Part shown: positions 63,429 to 64,000 of the stretch, piece by piece
Layout: each line of letters begins with the position of its first letter
Numbering within the stretch: the stretch's first letter is position 1
DNA from: Methylococcus geothermalis
Lineage (GTDB): Bacteria; Pseudomonadota; Gammaproteobacteria; Methylococcales; Methylococcaceae
NCBI RefSeq assembly: GCF_012769535.1
Contig: NZ_CP046565.1
Span: 746,434-810,433 of the forward strand
Direction: 5' to 3'
Length of the DNA stretch: 64,000 bases
Notes under the pieces: model-generated
Seen by the model: the letters and a program-made list of their open reading frames with translations, nothing else
Database searches by the model: none
Told to the model about the DNA's origin: nothing
Translations under genes and position numbers: made by a program

Positions 63429-64000
63429 TCAGCTTGCCCGGATCGCGTCGAAGGTGCGCGCCATTTCCTCGGCGCTCGGTTCGTTGATGGCCGCCGCCGC
63501 GAACACATCGGCCCCGGCCAGCCATTGCTCGCAGCAGGTGTCGTTCTGCAGGGCGATGCAGACGGCGTGATTGAGTTCGTAGAGCCCGAACGCCAGGCCG
63601 GCGTCCCGCAGCGAAGACTGCATGGCGTTCTGGACCAGGCTGCGCACGACCCTGTGAGGGGCCGAATAGGGAATCTCGCCGGTAAGGCCGGCGGCGGCTT
63701 CGACGCAGGCGCGCACGTCGTAGGAGGCATGGCCTCGGCAGGCCAAGGGGCGGACTTGGTAGATCAGGCAGACGCCGTCCTCGATATAGGGACAGCGCAG
63801 CCTCAGCGCGACTCGGCCGGCTTCGTCCAGGTCCCGTGTCCGGGCATCGGCGGCGTCGATGCGCGCGGGGAGGTCGATGCCGATGGATTTGAATCTGTCG
63901 TCGCTCCAGCGCACATAGCGCTCGATCATCAGCACCTCGGGCGCCGTGGCGGTGACCCGCAGCGTACAGCAGGTCGCACAGCCCTTGTGGCAAGCCAGAG
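63429..64000 (-). CDS. YkgJ family cysteine-cluster protein, cut by window edge
   Basis: The frame is open to the window edge, so the N-terminus is missing. A first cluster ACHKGCATCC lies at the edge and a second, CPYIEDGVCLIYQVRPLACRGH, about 60 residues later; together they form the zinc- or iron-chelating motif of the YkgJ/CxxCxxCC family. No signal is visible. The function is unknown; relatives are suggested to bind Fe-S or zinc. At least 190 residues are present. Confidence 0.85.
   Translation of the reverse strand, partial: LACHKGCATCCTLRVTATAPEVLMIERYVRWSDDRFKSIGIDLPARIDAADARTRDLDEAGRVALRLRCPYIEDGVCLIYQVRPLACRGHASYDVRACVEAAAGLTGEIPYSAPHRVVRSLVQNAMQSSLRDAGLAFGLYELNHAVCIALQNDTCCEQWLAGADVFAAAAINEPSAEEMARTFDAIRAS

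Overview
The window comes from a high-GC gammaproteobacterial methanotroph very close to Methylococcus capsulatus. It carries a complete particulate methane monooxygenase operon (pmoCAB) whose three products match the well-known Bath proteins almost residue for residue from memory. The operon sits directly beside genes of the tetrahydromethanopterin-linked formaldehyde oxidation pathway (end of fhcD, then fhcC). Protein lengths, the TTTGGAGGTAAC ribosome-binding blocks before pmoC and pmoA, and the gene order all fit one of the duplicate pmo copies of Methylococcus.

Layout. 1-4.6 kb: fhcD end, fhcC, pmoCAB with a sigma70-like promoter and a strong terminator. 4.7-16 kb, minus strand: typA alone, then one long, tightly packed run def-fmt-rsmB-DUF4390-ntrY-ntrX-trkA-methyltransferase-rhodanese ending at a strong terminator. 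16-21.7 kb, plus strand: LysM protein, dprA, smg, topA, tsaC. 21.7-27.1 kb: a nitrogen-fixation-like accessory operon (flavin amine oxidase, degenerate ModC-type ATPase, a 103-residue protein, DUF364 metal-binding protein, then an unknown protein), preceded by a near-consensus sigma54 promoter and a NifA-type upstream site. 27.3-33.6 kb: housekeeping and envelope genes (DUF748, exported Pcm, APC permease, HNH protein, SlyX). 33.7-39 kb: a di-haem peroxidase-family cytochrome, two secreted paralogous proteins and a divergent sensorless sigma54 activator, with sigma54-like promoters facing both ways; the layout recalls the copper-responsive MopE/SACCP and CorA/CorB sets of methanotrophs. 39-45.3 kb: exported 5'-nucleotidase, P2-type cation ATPase and a divergent SAM-synthetase-like gene overlapping it. 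45.3-50.8 kb: small secreted cysteine-rich proteins, ferredoxin, remnants of signalling genes, and cobUTCS for the lower part of cobalamin synthesis.

50.8-54.3 kb is the most plastic part: an intact IS1380-like element with 24-bp inverted repeats and a 5-bp target duplication, an orphan gene of unlike composition, a REP-like hairpin and the 3' end of a group II intron. 54.3-64 kb holds a MoxR/DUF58/transglutaminase operon, small exported proteins, an ArnT-like glycosyltransferase with an AsnB-type amidotransferase, a transposase remnant and a YkgJ-type cysteine-cluster protein cut by the window edge.

The two regions most likely to be worth new work are the putative NifA/sigma54-controlled operon at 21.7-26.0 kb and the divergent sigma54-controlled secreted-protein/cytochrome locus at 33.8-39.0 kb. 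Both promoter assignments were read by eye from the sequence and need a motif scan and transcript mapping.
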